From an uncultured Pelagibacteraceae bacterium (GTDB lineage: Bacteria > Pseudomonadota > Alphaproteobacteria > Pelagibacterales > Pelagibacteraceae): a stretch of DNA of 10,557 nt. Under the pieces are notes generated by a model. It did no database searches. It saw nothing but the letters and a program-made list of their open reading frames with translations, and was not told the origin of the DNA. The position numbers were made by a program, and so were the translations under genes. Positions 1 through 7,562 of the stretch are shown piece by piece (position 1 is the stretch's first letter; every line of letters begins with the position of its first letter). Location of the stretch: contig CAJXDV010000029.1 in NCBI GenBank assembly GCA_913052435.1, positions 1 to 10,557 of the forward strand, read 5' to 3'.

Positions 1-2
1 CA

Positions 3-17
3 AAAAGCAAAATATGA
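3..17 (+). CDS. Possible 3' end of an upstream gene (fragment only)
   Basis: The first bases contain one frame that reads Lys-Ser-Lys-Ile and then stops at TGA (15-17). The stop overlaps the tilS ATG in an ATGA arrangement, a common sign of translational coupling in compact genomes. Four codons cannot identify a gene. In related genomes I would expect an envelope gene of the tol-pal group upstream of tilS, but nothing here shows that. The tail could be chance. Confidence 0.3.
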   Translation, partial: KSKI

Positions 18-1063
18 AGAAAAGAAATTTGAGTGCAAAAAAGAGAATTCATAATTTTTTTTTAAATAAGTTAAAAAATCCTAAAATAAAAAAAATATAT
101 TCAGAATTTAAAAAAAATCTTGAATATCATAATCCAAAAAAATTATGCTTAGCTCTTTCAGGCGGTCCGGACAGTGTGGCATTAGCTTTTTTGGCCAAGT
201 GTTATTCAATTCAAAAAAAAACAAATTATTTTTATTATATTGTTGATCATAAATTAAGGATAGAGTCTACTTTTGAGGCCAAACTTACCAAGAAACAATT
301 AAAAAAATTCGGTATAAATTGTGAAATTTTAACCTGGAGAAATAAAAAAGCTTTTTCAAATATTCAATCTAAGGCTAGAGACAAAAGATATGAATTAATT
401 TTTGAAGAATGTTTAAAAAAAAAAATTAATCTAGTTATAACTGCTCATCAAAAAAATGATTTATTTGAAAATTTTTTTATTAGATTACTTAGAGGTTCAG
501 GACTGAAAGGTTTGAGCTCATTCAACAAAATAAAAGCAAAGATTAGTAAGGAAAAAAATATTTATATTTTAAGACCTCTATTGAATATCGCCAAAAAAGA
601 TTTAATTTATATTGCTAATAAAACTTTTAATTTTTATATTAAAGATCCATCAAATAATAATGATTATTTTTTAAGAGTAAAAATAAGAAAATTAATTAAA
701 CAACTAAATCAAGAGGGTTTGAGCCTTAAAAAATTAAAACTAACTCTGGAAAATCTTCATCAAAGCAATCTAACAATTGAATTTTATGTAAAAAAAAATA
801 TTGAGAAAAATTCAAAAGTCTTGAATGAGAAAAAATCTATTATTGTTAATGAAAACTTTTTTAATCAACCTGAAGAAATAGTTTTTAGATCATTATCTGA
901 ATTGATGCATAAACTAGGAAACAAGAAAAAATACACTCGAGGCAATAAAGTATTAAATTTAATGAAAAATATTAATTCATCTAATATTTTTAAAAAAATG
1001 ACACTTTCGGGCTGCATTTTTGAAAAAGTTAATAAATCCATCATTATTTCAAGAGAAAGTTAG
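14..1063 (+). CDS. tilS: tRNA(Ile)-lysidine synthase TilS
   Basis: TilS uses ATP to attach lysine to C34 of the CAU-anticodon tRNA-Ile, so that it reads AUA and is charged with isoleucine. AUA is common in such AT-rich genes, so the enzyme should be essential. The N-type ATP-pyrophosphatase P-loop SGGPDS is at residues 49-54, VDHKLR at 77-82, the motif around TAHQKNDLFEN at 143-153, RGSG at 160-163, RPLL at 187-190 and DPSN at 211-214, followed by the family's arginines near 221-225. The N-terminal ~40 residues are a lysine-rich lead-in. At 349 aa it is shorter than E. coli TilS (about 430), so the C-terminal domains are reduced. The TAHQKND motif departs from the usual AHHxDD form (see findings). 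The start has no Shine-Dalgarno site and may be coupled to an upstream gene through ATGA. An 11-A run lies at 415-425. Confidence 0.93.
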   Translation: MKKRNLSAKKRIHNFFLNKLKNPKIKKIYSEFKKNLEYHNPKKLCLALSGGPDSVALAFLAKCYSIQKKTNYFYYIVDHKLRIESTFEAKLTKKQLKKFGINCEILTWRNKKAFSNIQSKARDKRYELIFEECLKKKINLVITAHQKNDLFENFFIRLLRGSGLKGLSSFNKIKAKISKEKNIYILRPLLNIAKKDLIYIANKTFNFYIKDPSNNNDYFLRVKIRKLIKQLNQEGLSLKKLKLTLENLHQSNLTIEFYVKKNIEKNSKVLNEKKSIIVNENFFNQPEEIVFRSLSELMHKLGNKKKYTRGNKVLNLMKNINSSNIFKKMTLSGCIFEKVNKSIIISRES

Positions 1064-1094
1064 ATATTTATTATGTTACAGAAGCAAAAAGACA

Positions 1095-1122
1095 CTTGTT
1101 TAATCAATAATAATTCTTACTT
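1095..1122 (+). promoter_or_regulatory. Candidate heat-shock (sigma-32-type) promoter for ftsH
   Basis: The tilS-ftsH gap holds CTTG (1095-1098), 17 nt, then CTTACTT (1116-1122). The alphaproteobacterial RpoH consensus as I recall it is CTTG-N17/18-CYTATNT, so only one defined base differs. Transcription would begin around 1129, leaving an mRNA leader of only a few bases before the ATG at 1133. An overlapping housekeeping -10 (TTTATA at 1121-1126) with TTGTTT at 1096-1101 has a 19-nt spacer and would give a leaderless message. The region is very AT-rich, so chance matches are likely. Confidence 0.33.
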
Positions 1123-1132
1123 TATATAATAC

Positions 1133-3025
1133 ATGAACTTCAAAAATTTAGCGATGTGGGGGATTATAGTTTTGTTAACTATAGGTCTGTATAATATGTT
1201 TAAAAATCCTCAACGATCAATTGGTCAAAAAAATAATATCATTTTCTCTGAATTTTTATCAGAAGTAGACAACGGAAGAGTAGTTAAAGTTGAAATACAA
1301 GGCAAAAATATCATAGGAGTTTTTTCAAATGGTGAACAGTTCAATACTTATGCACCTGATGACCCAAAGTTAATTGAAAAGTTAAGTGATAGGGGTGTTA
1401 GTATTTCCGCAAGTCCTATAGAAGAAAAAATGCCATCGTTGTTAGGAATCCTGCTTTCTTGGTTTCCTATGTTATTGCTTATAGCAGTTTGGATATTTTT
1501 TATGAGACAAATGCAAGGTGGAAAAGGTGGAGCAATGGGCTTTGGAAGATCTAAAGCTAAAATGATGAACGAGATTAAAGACAAAGTAACTTTTAATGAC
1601 GTTGCTGGTGTAGAAGAAGCAAAAGAGGAAGTAGAAGAAGTTGTGGAGTTTTTAAAAGATCCAAAAAAATTTAGTAGACTAGGAGGAAAAATTCCAAGAG
1701 GCTGCTTGCTTGTAGGAGCGCCAGGAACAGGTAAAACTTTACTTGCGAGAGCAATTGCAGGAGAGGCTGGAGTTCCATTCTTTACTATATCTGGATCTGA
1801 CTTCGTTGAAATGTTTGTTGGAGTAGGAGCATCAAGAGTTAGAGACATGTTCGAACAAGGAAAAAAATATTCTCCTTGTATAATATTTATTGATGAAATT
1901 GATGCGGTTGGAAGAAGTCGAGGCGCTGGTCTTGGTGGAGGAAATGACGAAAGAGAACAAACTTTAAATCAATTATTGGTAGAAATGGATGGGTTTGACA
2001 CAAACGAAGGTGTAATAATTATTGCAGCAACAAACAGACCTGACGTACTAGATCCAGCATTATTAAGACCAGGTAGGTTTGATAGGCAAGTTGTTGTTCC
2101 ACTTCCAGATATACTTGGAAGAGAAAAAATATTAAAAGTACATGCTAAAAAAATATCAATGGCACCAGATATAAATCTTAGAACAATTGCCAGAGGAACG
2201 CCAGGTTTTTCTGGAGCAGATTTAGCAAATTTAGTTAACGAATCGGCATTATTGGCTGCAAGAAAAAATAAAAGAATTGTAACTTATCAGGAATTTGAAG
2301 AAGCAAAAGATAAAGTAATGATGGGTGCTGAAAGAAGATCAATGGTTATGACAGAAGAAGAAAAAAAATTAACTGCTTATCATGAAGCAGGACATGCAAT
2401 TGTAACTATTAATGAAAAAGCCGCTCATCCAATTCATAAAGCAACTATAATTCCAAGAGGTAGAGCACTTGGTATGGTGATGCAACTGCCTGAAAGAGAC
2501 GAAATATCTCAAACTAGAGAACAATTACATGCTCAAATGGCTATTGCAATGGGAGGAAGAGTTGCTGAAGAAATTATTTTTGGTGAAGATAAGGTTACAA
2601 CTGGTGCTGCCAGTGATATTGAACAGGCAACCAAAAGAGCAAGAGCAATGGTTATGAGAGCAGGTTTAAGCAAAGAATTGGGACCTATAGCGTACGGTGA
2701 AAACGAAGAAGAAATATTTCTTGGAAGATCGGTCGCAAGACAACAAAATATGTCTGAGGAAACGGCTAGAAAAGTAGACAACGAAATAAGAAAAATAGTT
2801 GAAAAGGGTTACGATAGAGCGAAAAAAGTATTAAGTGAGAAAATTGACGATCTTCATAAGCTAGGCAAAGCATTAATAACATATGAGACATTAACTGGAA
2901 CTGAAATTGAGAATTTAATAAACAAAAATCTTTATCCTAAAAATAAAGAAGATCTAAAAGTAGAAGAAGACGACCAAGGTTCGGCTCTAGGCTCAATAGG
3001 TTTAAAACCAAAAATTGTTCATTAA
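1133..3025 (+). CDS. ftsH: ATP-dependent zinc metalloprotease FtsH
   Basis: FtsH is the hexameric inner-membrane AAA+ protease that extracts and degrades damaged membrane proteins and short-lived regulators. Order: membrane helix 1 (about 7-22), periplasmic domain (about 25-100), helix 2 (about 103-124), AAA+ module with Walker A GAPGTGKT (195-202), Walker B ending FIDEID (252-257), pore motif FVG (228-230) and arginine fingers R312/R315, then the M41 peptidase with zinc motif HEAGH (417-421) and third ligand D495. All key residues are present and 630 aa is a normal length. I chose the ATG at 1133 because MNFKNLAMW matches the conserved start of alphaproteobacterial FtsH; the next ATG (codon 8) would remove it. 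There is no Shine-Dalgarno site. It is the first gene of the ftsH-folP-glmM-thiD-purA run. In E. coli, ftsH is sigma-32 controlled and FtsH degrades sigma-32; rpoH lies 5 kb away here. Confidence 0.98.
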   Translation: MNFKNLAMWGIIVLLTIGLYNMFKNPQRSIGQKNNIIFSEFLSEVDNGRVVKVEIQGKNIIGVFSNGEQFNTYAPDDPKLIEKLSDRGVSISASPIEEKMPSLLGILLSWFPMLLLIAVWIFFMRQMQGGKGGAMGFGRSKAKMMNEIKDKVTFNDVAGVEEAKEEVEEVVEFLKDPKKFSRLGGKIPRGCLLVGAPGTGKTLLARAIAGEAGVPFFTISGSDFVEMFVGVGASRVRDMFEQGKKYSPCIIFIDEIDAVGRSRGAGLGGGNDEREQTLNQLLVEMDGFDTNEGVIIIAATNRPDVLDPALLRPGRFDRQVVVPLPDILGREKILKVHAKKISMAPDINLRTIARGTPGFSGADLANLVNESALLAARKNKRIVTYQEFEEAKDKVMMGAERRSMVMTEEEKKLTAYHEAGHAIVTINEKAAHPIHKATIIPRGRALGMVMQLPERDEISQTREQLHAQMAIAMGGRVAEEIIFGEDKVTTGAASDIEQATKRARAMVMRAGLSKELGPIAYGENEEEIFLGRSVARQQNMSEETARKVDNEIRKIVEKGYDRAKKVLSEKIDDLHKLGKALITYETLTGTEIENLINKNLYPKNKEDLKVEEDDQGSALGSIGLKPKIVH

Positions 3026-3031
3026 ATTTAA

Positions 3032-4084
3032 ATGGAAAAATATTACACAAGAGCGTGTAATTTTTATTACGGTTCAATATCAAAAGAAAAAATAAAAAAA
3101 AAATTATCATTACCACTTAACGGCAACAATTTGATATCATTTGACTGTATCGAATTAATAACAAGAAAATCAAAAAAATTATTTCATATAAAAAAAATAA
3201 ATTCTCTACCAAAAAAAATTAAAAATAAAATTATTTTAGATTTAAAAAATATTACAAAGAAAAAATTTTTTTTAAACTTAAATTTTAATAATTTACCTTT
3301 ACTGATGGGTGTTTTAAATGTAACTCCTGACAGTTTTTCTGATGGCGGAGAGTTTTTAAGTGAAAAATCAGCTCATAAACGAATAAATAAATTAATCAAT
3401 GACGGTGCAAACATAATTGATATTGGAGGAGAATCAACACGCCCACAAGCACAAGAAGTTCGCGATATAGATGAATGGAATAGAATTAAATCAAAATTAA
3501 GTATATTGAGAAAAAAAAAATGTTTTGTTTCATTGGATACTAGAAAAAGTTCAATTATGGAAAAAAGTTTGTCTTATAGTATAAATTTAATCAATGATGT
3601 TTCTGGTTTTGATTATGACAGTAAAACGATAAATGTTTTAAAAAAACACAATACCCCTTTTGTTTTGCACCATATGCAAGGAACACCCAAAACAATGCAA
3701 CAAAAACCAACTTATAAAAATGTTCTATTAGATATTTATGATTTTTTTGAAGAGAAATTAAATCTAATCAGATCAAAGAAAATAAAACATAATAATATTA
3801 TTTTAGACCCTGGCATAGGTTTTGGTAAAAATTTGAAACATAATATTACTCTAATAAGTCAAATTTCTATTTTTCACTCTCTAGGTTTTCCTTTATTGTT
3901 AGGATTATCTAGAAAAAGATTTATAAAAGATTTATCTGGAAACAATGATAGCAAAGAAAGGATTGGAGGAACAATATCTTCTTGTTTGTATTCTGTTTTA
4001 CAAGGTGTTCAGATTTTGAGAGTTCATGACATTAACGAGATAAACCAAGCATTAAAAATATTTAAAAAATTGCAATTTAATTAA
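3032..4084 (+). CDS. folP: Dihydropteroate synthase with N-terminal extension
   Basis: FolP condenses p-aminobenzoate with hydroxymethyl-dihydropterin pyrophosphate to make dihydropteroate for folate synthesis. The TIM-barrel domain starts near residue 88 and carries signature 1 MGVLNVTPDSFSDGG (92-106), signature 2 GANIIDIGGESTRP (125-138), SLDT (167-170), INDVSG (187-192), HHMQGTP (213-219), DPGIGFGKN (259-267), LGLSRK (290-295) and the terminal RVHD (330-333). These cover the pterin, pABA and phosphate contacts. The protein is 350 aa against about 280 for typical FolP; the excess is an extension of about 88 residues before the barrel, discussed in findings. The ATG lies 6 nt after the ftsH stop with no Shine-Dalgarno site. 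Its stop overlaps the glmM start (TAATG). The ftsH-folP-glmM order matches E. coli. A 10-A run is at 3511-3520. Confidence 0.95.
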   Translation: MEKYYTRACNFYYGSISKEKIKKKLSLPLNGNNLISFDCIELITRKSKKLFHIKKINSLPKKIKNKIILDLKNITKKKFFLNLNFNNLPLLMGVLNVTPDSFSDGGEFLSEKSAHKRINKLINDGANIIDIGGESTRPQAQEVRDIDEWNRIKSKLSILRKKKCFVSLDTRKSSIMEKSLSYSINLINDVSGFDYDSKTINVLKKHNTPFVLHHMQGTPKTMQQKPTYKNVLLDIYDFFEEKLNLIRSKKIKHNNIILDPGIGFGKNLKHNITLISQISIFHSLGFPLLLGLSRKRFIKDLSGNNDSKERIGGTISSCLYSVLQGVQILRVHDINEINQALKIFKKLQFN

Positions 4085-5415
4085 TGAGCAAAAAGTATTT
4101 TGGAACTGATGGAATTAGAGGCAAAGTTAATCTTGACAAAATTAACGGAGAAATGTTTTTTAAGTTTGGACTAGCAGCAGGAACGTATTTTAAAAATTTA
4201 AAAAAAATTAAACAAACAGCAATAATTGCTAAAGATACTAGACTTTCAGGTTATACATTGGAGCCTGCTTTAGTTTCGGGATTAGCTTCAACAGGAATGC
4301 ATGTAAATACCTTGGGTCCTTTACCAACAAATGGTCTTGCAATGTTAACAAAAAAAATGCGTGCAAATATGGGCATTATGATTACGGCTTCACATAACCT
4401 TTATTCTGATAATGGTTTAAAACTTTTTGGACCTGATGGACTTAAGTTATCCGATAAAATAGAGCGTAAAATTGAAAAATTAATTGATTCTAAAATAACA
4501 AAAAAACTTTCTAAACCTGAAATTTTAGGAAGAGTTAAAAGACTGGAAGATGGAAATGATAAATATATAGATATTCTTAAAAAAAATTTTCCCAATACAT
4601 TTAATCTAAAAGGTATGAAAATTGCAATAGATTGTGCAAATGGCGCTGGTTACAAATCAGGACCTAAATTATTCAGGTCGCTTGGAGCAAAGGTATATGA
4701 AATAGGAACCTCACCCAATGGATTAAATATCAATCATAACTGTGGCTCAACTTTTCCAAATAAAATTAGGGCTATAACAAAAAAATATAAAGCTAACTTG
4801 GGAATTTCTCTAGATGGAGATGCGGATAGAATTATTATATGTGATGAAAAGGGAAATATTATCGATGGTGACCAAATTATAGCAATGCTCGCAGAAAGAT
4901 GGAAAAGAAAAAAAATTCTCAAAGGTGGTGTTATAGGAACATTAATGTCAAATTATGGATTAGAAAATTTTTTCAAACAGCAAAAAATTAAATTTTTAAG
5001 AGCAGATGTTGGAGATAGATATGTTAAAGAAATGATGCAAAAATACAGATTCAATCTAGGAGGAGAGCAATCAGGACACATTATACTTGGCAAATTTGCA
5101 ACTACTGGAGATGGTTTATTAGTTGCATTAGAAATACTTTTTTCAATGAGAAAAGGAAAAAAAGCCAGCGAATTATTTACTAAATTTAAACCTACTCCAC
5201 AACTTTTAGAAAATATTACAGTTAAAGACAAATCTATAATTAATTCTTCTAAATGTAAAAAAGCAATTAAAAAAGCTAAAAGACTTATAAATGGACAGGG
5301 TAGAATGCTAGTGAGAAAATCTGGAACAGAACCTAAAATTAGAGTGATGGGCGAGTCAGATAATAAAAGTTTACTTATCAAGTGTGTTAATATTGTAAAA
5401 AAATCTATTAAATAA
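4084..5415 (+). CDS. glmM: Phosphoglucosamine mutase GlmM
   Basis: GlmM converts glucosamine-6-phosphate to glucosamine-1-phosphate in the cytosol, feeding UDP-GlcNAc for peptidoglycan and lipid A. All four alpha-D-phosphohexomutase elements are visible: the N-terminal KYFGTDGIRG (4-13), the phosphoserine loop TASHN with S103, the metal loop DGDADR (244-249), the sugar-specificity motif GEQSGH (327-332) and the phosphate-binding loop RKSGTEPKIRVM (411-422). GEQSGH together with the FGTDGIRG start favours GlmM over ManB/PGM relatives. Length (443 aa) is normal. Position 106, directly after ASHN, is Leu rather than the usual Pro. The start shares an A with the folP stop (TAATG), so reinitiation is likely; no Shine-Dalgarno site is seen. 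thiD follows after 1 nt. Confidence 0.96.
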   Translation: MSKKYFGTDGIRGKVNLDKINGEMFFKFGLAAGTYFKNLKKIKQTAIIAKDTRLSGYTLEPALVSGLASTGMHVNTLGPLPTNGLAMLTKKMRANMGIMITASHNLYSDNGLKLFGPDGLKLSDKIERKIEKLIDSKITKKLSKPEILGRVKRLEDGNDKYIDILKKNFPNTFNLKGMKIAIDCANGAGYKSGPKLFRSLGAKVYEIGTSPNGLNINHNCGSTFPNKIRAITKKYKANLGISLDGDADRIIICDEKGNIIDGDQIIAMLAERWKRKKILKGGVIGTLMSNYGLENFFKQQKIKFLRADVGDRYVKEMMQKYRFNLGGEQSGHIILGKFATTGDGLLVALEILFSMRKGKKASELFTKFKPTPQLLENITVKDKSIINSSKCKKAIKKAKRLINGQGRMLVRKSGTEPKIRVMGESDNKSLLIKCVNIVKKSIK

Positions 5416-5416
5416 T

Positions 5417-6229
5417 TTGAAACCAAAATCTAAAATATTAATTATAGCTGGTTCAGACTCTTCTGGAGGAGCGGGAATACAGGCGGATATCAAAACTGTT
5501 TCCTCATTAGGATCTTATGCAATGACGGCAATTACAGCAGTTACTTCACAAAACACAACTGGAGTTTTATCTATTGCAACAATTCCCGCTAAAGAAATAT
5601 CAAAACAAATAGAATTTACTTCAAAAGATATAAAGCCTGACGCCATAAAGATTGGAATGTTGCATTCGGTCGATGTAATCAAATCAGTAATCAAATCTGT
5701 TTCCAGAATAAAAATAAAAAAAATTATTTTGGATCCAGTTATGGTCGCTAAAGGAGGAGCTAAATTAATAGACAATAAATCAATTAAAATATTAAAAAAA
5801 GAATTATTAAAAAAAGTTAGTTTGATAACTCCAAATATACCTGAGGCTGAAATACTCACTAATACAAAAATCAATTCAAAAGAAGATATGATTTATGCAG
5901 GAAACATTTTATTAAATTTAGGGGCAAAAAATGTACTTTTAAAAGGAGGTCATCTTTTATCTAATACAATGCAAGATATTTTTATTAACAAAAAAGAAAT
6001 TTCAATTTTTGAAAATAAAAAAATCAAAACAAAGAATACCCATGGCACCGGATGTACTTTATCAAGTGCAATTGCCACATATTATTCATGTGGAAAAACA
6101 TTAAAGAAATCTTGTGAAATGGCAATTAAGTATGTTAACCATGCTATTAATACAAGACCTAATTACGGAAAAGGCCATGGACCGATAAACCATTTAAACA
6201 CAATTGTTATAAAAAAAAATTTTAGATGA
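5417..6229 (+). CDS. thiD: Hydroxymethylpyrimidine/phosphomethylpyrimidine kinase ThiD
   Basis: ThiD phosphorylates HMP and then HMP-phosphate to give HMP-PP, the pyrimidine half of thiamine. It is a ribokinase-fold enzyme: substrate motif [13 protein letters not shown] (12-24), GMLHS (80-84), DPVMVAKGG (106-114), [10 protein letters not shown] (137-146), LKGGH (175-179) and the anion-hole/catalytic loop [12 protein letters not shown] (207-218) with C213, plus C-terminal GKGHGPINH (251-259). Length 270 aa is typical. The start is TTG at 5417: the next Met is residue 36, which would delete the substrate motif, and the family begins a few residues before ILIIAGSD. The start is 1 nt after the glmM stop, so no thiamine riboswitch can precede it, and the stop overlaps purA (ATGA). 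It is therefore probably expressed constitutively with cell-wall and purine genes. Confidence 0.95.
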   Translation: MKPKSKILIIAGSDSSGGAGIQADIKTVSSLGSYAMTAITAVTSQNTTGVLSIATIPAKEISKQIEFTSKDIKPDAIKIGMLHSVDVIKSVIKSVSRIKIKKIILDPVMVAKGGAKLIDNKSIKILKKELLKKVSLITPNIPEAEILTNTKINSKEDMIYAGNILLNLGAKNVLLKGGHLLSNTMQDIFINKKEISIFENKKIKTKNTHGTGCTLSSAIATYYSCGKTLKKSCEMAIKYVNHAINTRPNYGKGHGPINHLNTIVIKKNFR

Positions 6230-7524
6230 AAAATGTTGTTGTTGTAGGTTCCCAATGGGGAGATGAAGGAAAAGGAAAAATTGTTGATTGGCTTTCAAGC
6301 GAGGCAGATGTAGTTGTAAGATTTCAAGGTGGTCATAATGCTGGCCATACACTGGTAATAGATGGGGAGACTTACAAACTTAGATTACTACCTTCGGGTA
6401 TAGTAAGAAAAGATAAAATTTCAGTAATAGGCAATGGTGTTGTCGTTGACCCCTGGGCACTATTAGAGGAAATAGAGGAAATTAAGTCAAAAGGTGTTGA
6501 AATTAATAATGAAAATTTAATTTTATCAGAGTCGGCAACTTTAATATTACCTTTTCATAAAGAAATGGATGAAATTAGAGAGGATGCTGCTGGAAATTCA
6601 AAATTAGGAACAACAAGAAGAGGAATTGGACCAGCCTATGAAGATAAAATTGGAAGAAGATCTATAAGGGTTATGGATTTAGCCTCAGAAGAAAATTTAG
6701 ATAAAAGATTGGACGCAGTTTTAGTACATCATAACGCAATAAGAAAAGGCTTAGGAAAAAAATTATTTCAAAAAGATAGCTTAAAAAAAGAATTATTAAA
6801 AATATCTCCAAAGATACTTAAATTTTCCAGACCAGTTTGGAAGAAAATTGACGAATTTAAATCTCAAAGAAAAAAAATTTTGTTTGAAGGAGCACAAGGT
6901 ATTTTACTTGATGTTGATCACGGAACATATCCATTTGTTACATCATCAAATACAGTAGCCTCTGCCGCCGCAACAGGATCCGGCTGTGGGCCAAACTCTA
7001 TAAACTATGTTCTTGGAATCACAAAGGCATATACCACAAGAGTAGGCGAAGGACCTTTTCCCTCAGAACTAAAAGATGAAATTGGCGAACTTCTTGGTAC
7101 CAGAGGAAAAGAATTTGGAACTGTTACCAGTAGAAAAAGAAGATGCGGTTGGTTTGACGCTGTTTTGGTAAGACAAACTATTAAAATTTCGGGCATAGAT
7201 GGAATAGCACTAACAAAATTAGATGTGTTGGATGAACTTGATGAAATAAAAATGTGCATTGCTTATGAAATTGATGGAAAAAAAATTGACTATTTACCAG
7301 CAGCAGTTGATGATCAGTTAAAAGTAAAACCAGTATATAAAGTTTTTAAAGGGTGGAAGTCTACTACAAACGGAATAAAAGAATTTGATAAATTACCAGA
7401 GAATGCAAAAATTTATGTTAAAGAGTTAGAGAAATTTGTTGAAACAAAAATATCTAGTATTTCAACTAGTCCAGAAAGAAAAGACACCATTCTTATAGAA
7501 AATCCTTATGATAACAACGTTTAA
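6226..7524 (+). CDS. purA: Adenylosuccinate synthetase PurA
   Basis: PurA joins IMP and aspartate using GTP to give adenylosuccinate, the committed step to AMP. Visible motifs: [11 protein letters not shown] (8-18) with catalytic D13, GGHNAGHT (35-42) with the catalytic His41, the IMP loop GTTRRGIGP (128-136), EGAQG (221-225), [14 protein letters not shown] (229-242), the aspartate loop and following RRCGWFD (298-311), guanine-recognition TKLDVLD (330-336) and STSPERKD (413-420). Length 432 aa is standard. In the aspartate loop the usual T-T/G-R reads VTSR, with Ser at 302 where Gly is normal (see findings). The ATG overlaps the thiD stop. It is the last gene of the plus-strand run; no hairpin terminator follows before the convergent rpoH. 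Confidence 0.97.
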   Translation: MKNVVVVGSQWGDEGKGKIVDWLSSEADVVVRFQGGHNAGHTLVIDGETYKLRLLPSGIVRKDKISVIGNGVVVDPWALLEEIEEIKSKGVEINNENLILSESATLILPFHKEMDEIREDAAGNSKLGTTRRGIGPAYEDKIGRRSIRVMDLASEENLDKRLDAVLVHHNAIRKGLGKKLFQKDSLKKELLKISPKILKFSRPVWKKIDEFKSQRKKILFEGAQGILLDVDHGTYPFVTSSNTVASAAATGSGCGPNSINYVLGITKAYTTRVGEGPFPSELKDEIGELLGTRGKEFGTVTSRKRRCGWFDAVLVRQTIKISGIDGIALTKLDVLDELDEIKMCIAYEIDGKKIDYLPAAVDDQLKVKPVYKVFKGWKSTTNGIKEFDKLPENAKIYVKELEKFVETKISSISTSPERKDTILIENPYDNNV

Positions 7525-7562
7525 ACCCTGCTTTGGTATCTTTTAGTTATAAAAAATTATTT

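Noticed and set aside
1125..1130. Perfect TATAAT just before the ftsH ATG
   Set aside because: As a -10 it would start transcription near 1137, after the ATG. Moving the start to codon 8 would remove the MNFKNLA segment typical of alphaproteobacterial FtsH. It is more likely part of an AT-rich stretch.
1348..1848. Long open frame on the minus strand opposite ftsH
   Set aside because: It is the antisense of highly conserved ftsH coding sequence and has no recognisable protein features. Similar open frames opposite glmM, thiD, purA, rpoH, rluD and the permease were dropped for the same reason.
5405..5420. Thiamine (TPP) riboswitch before thiD
   Set aside because: Only 1 nt separates glmM from thiD, and I saw no riboswitch-like sequence in the window.
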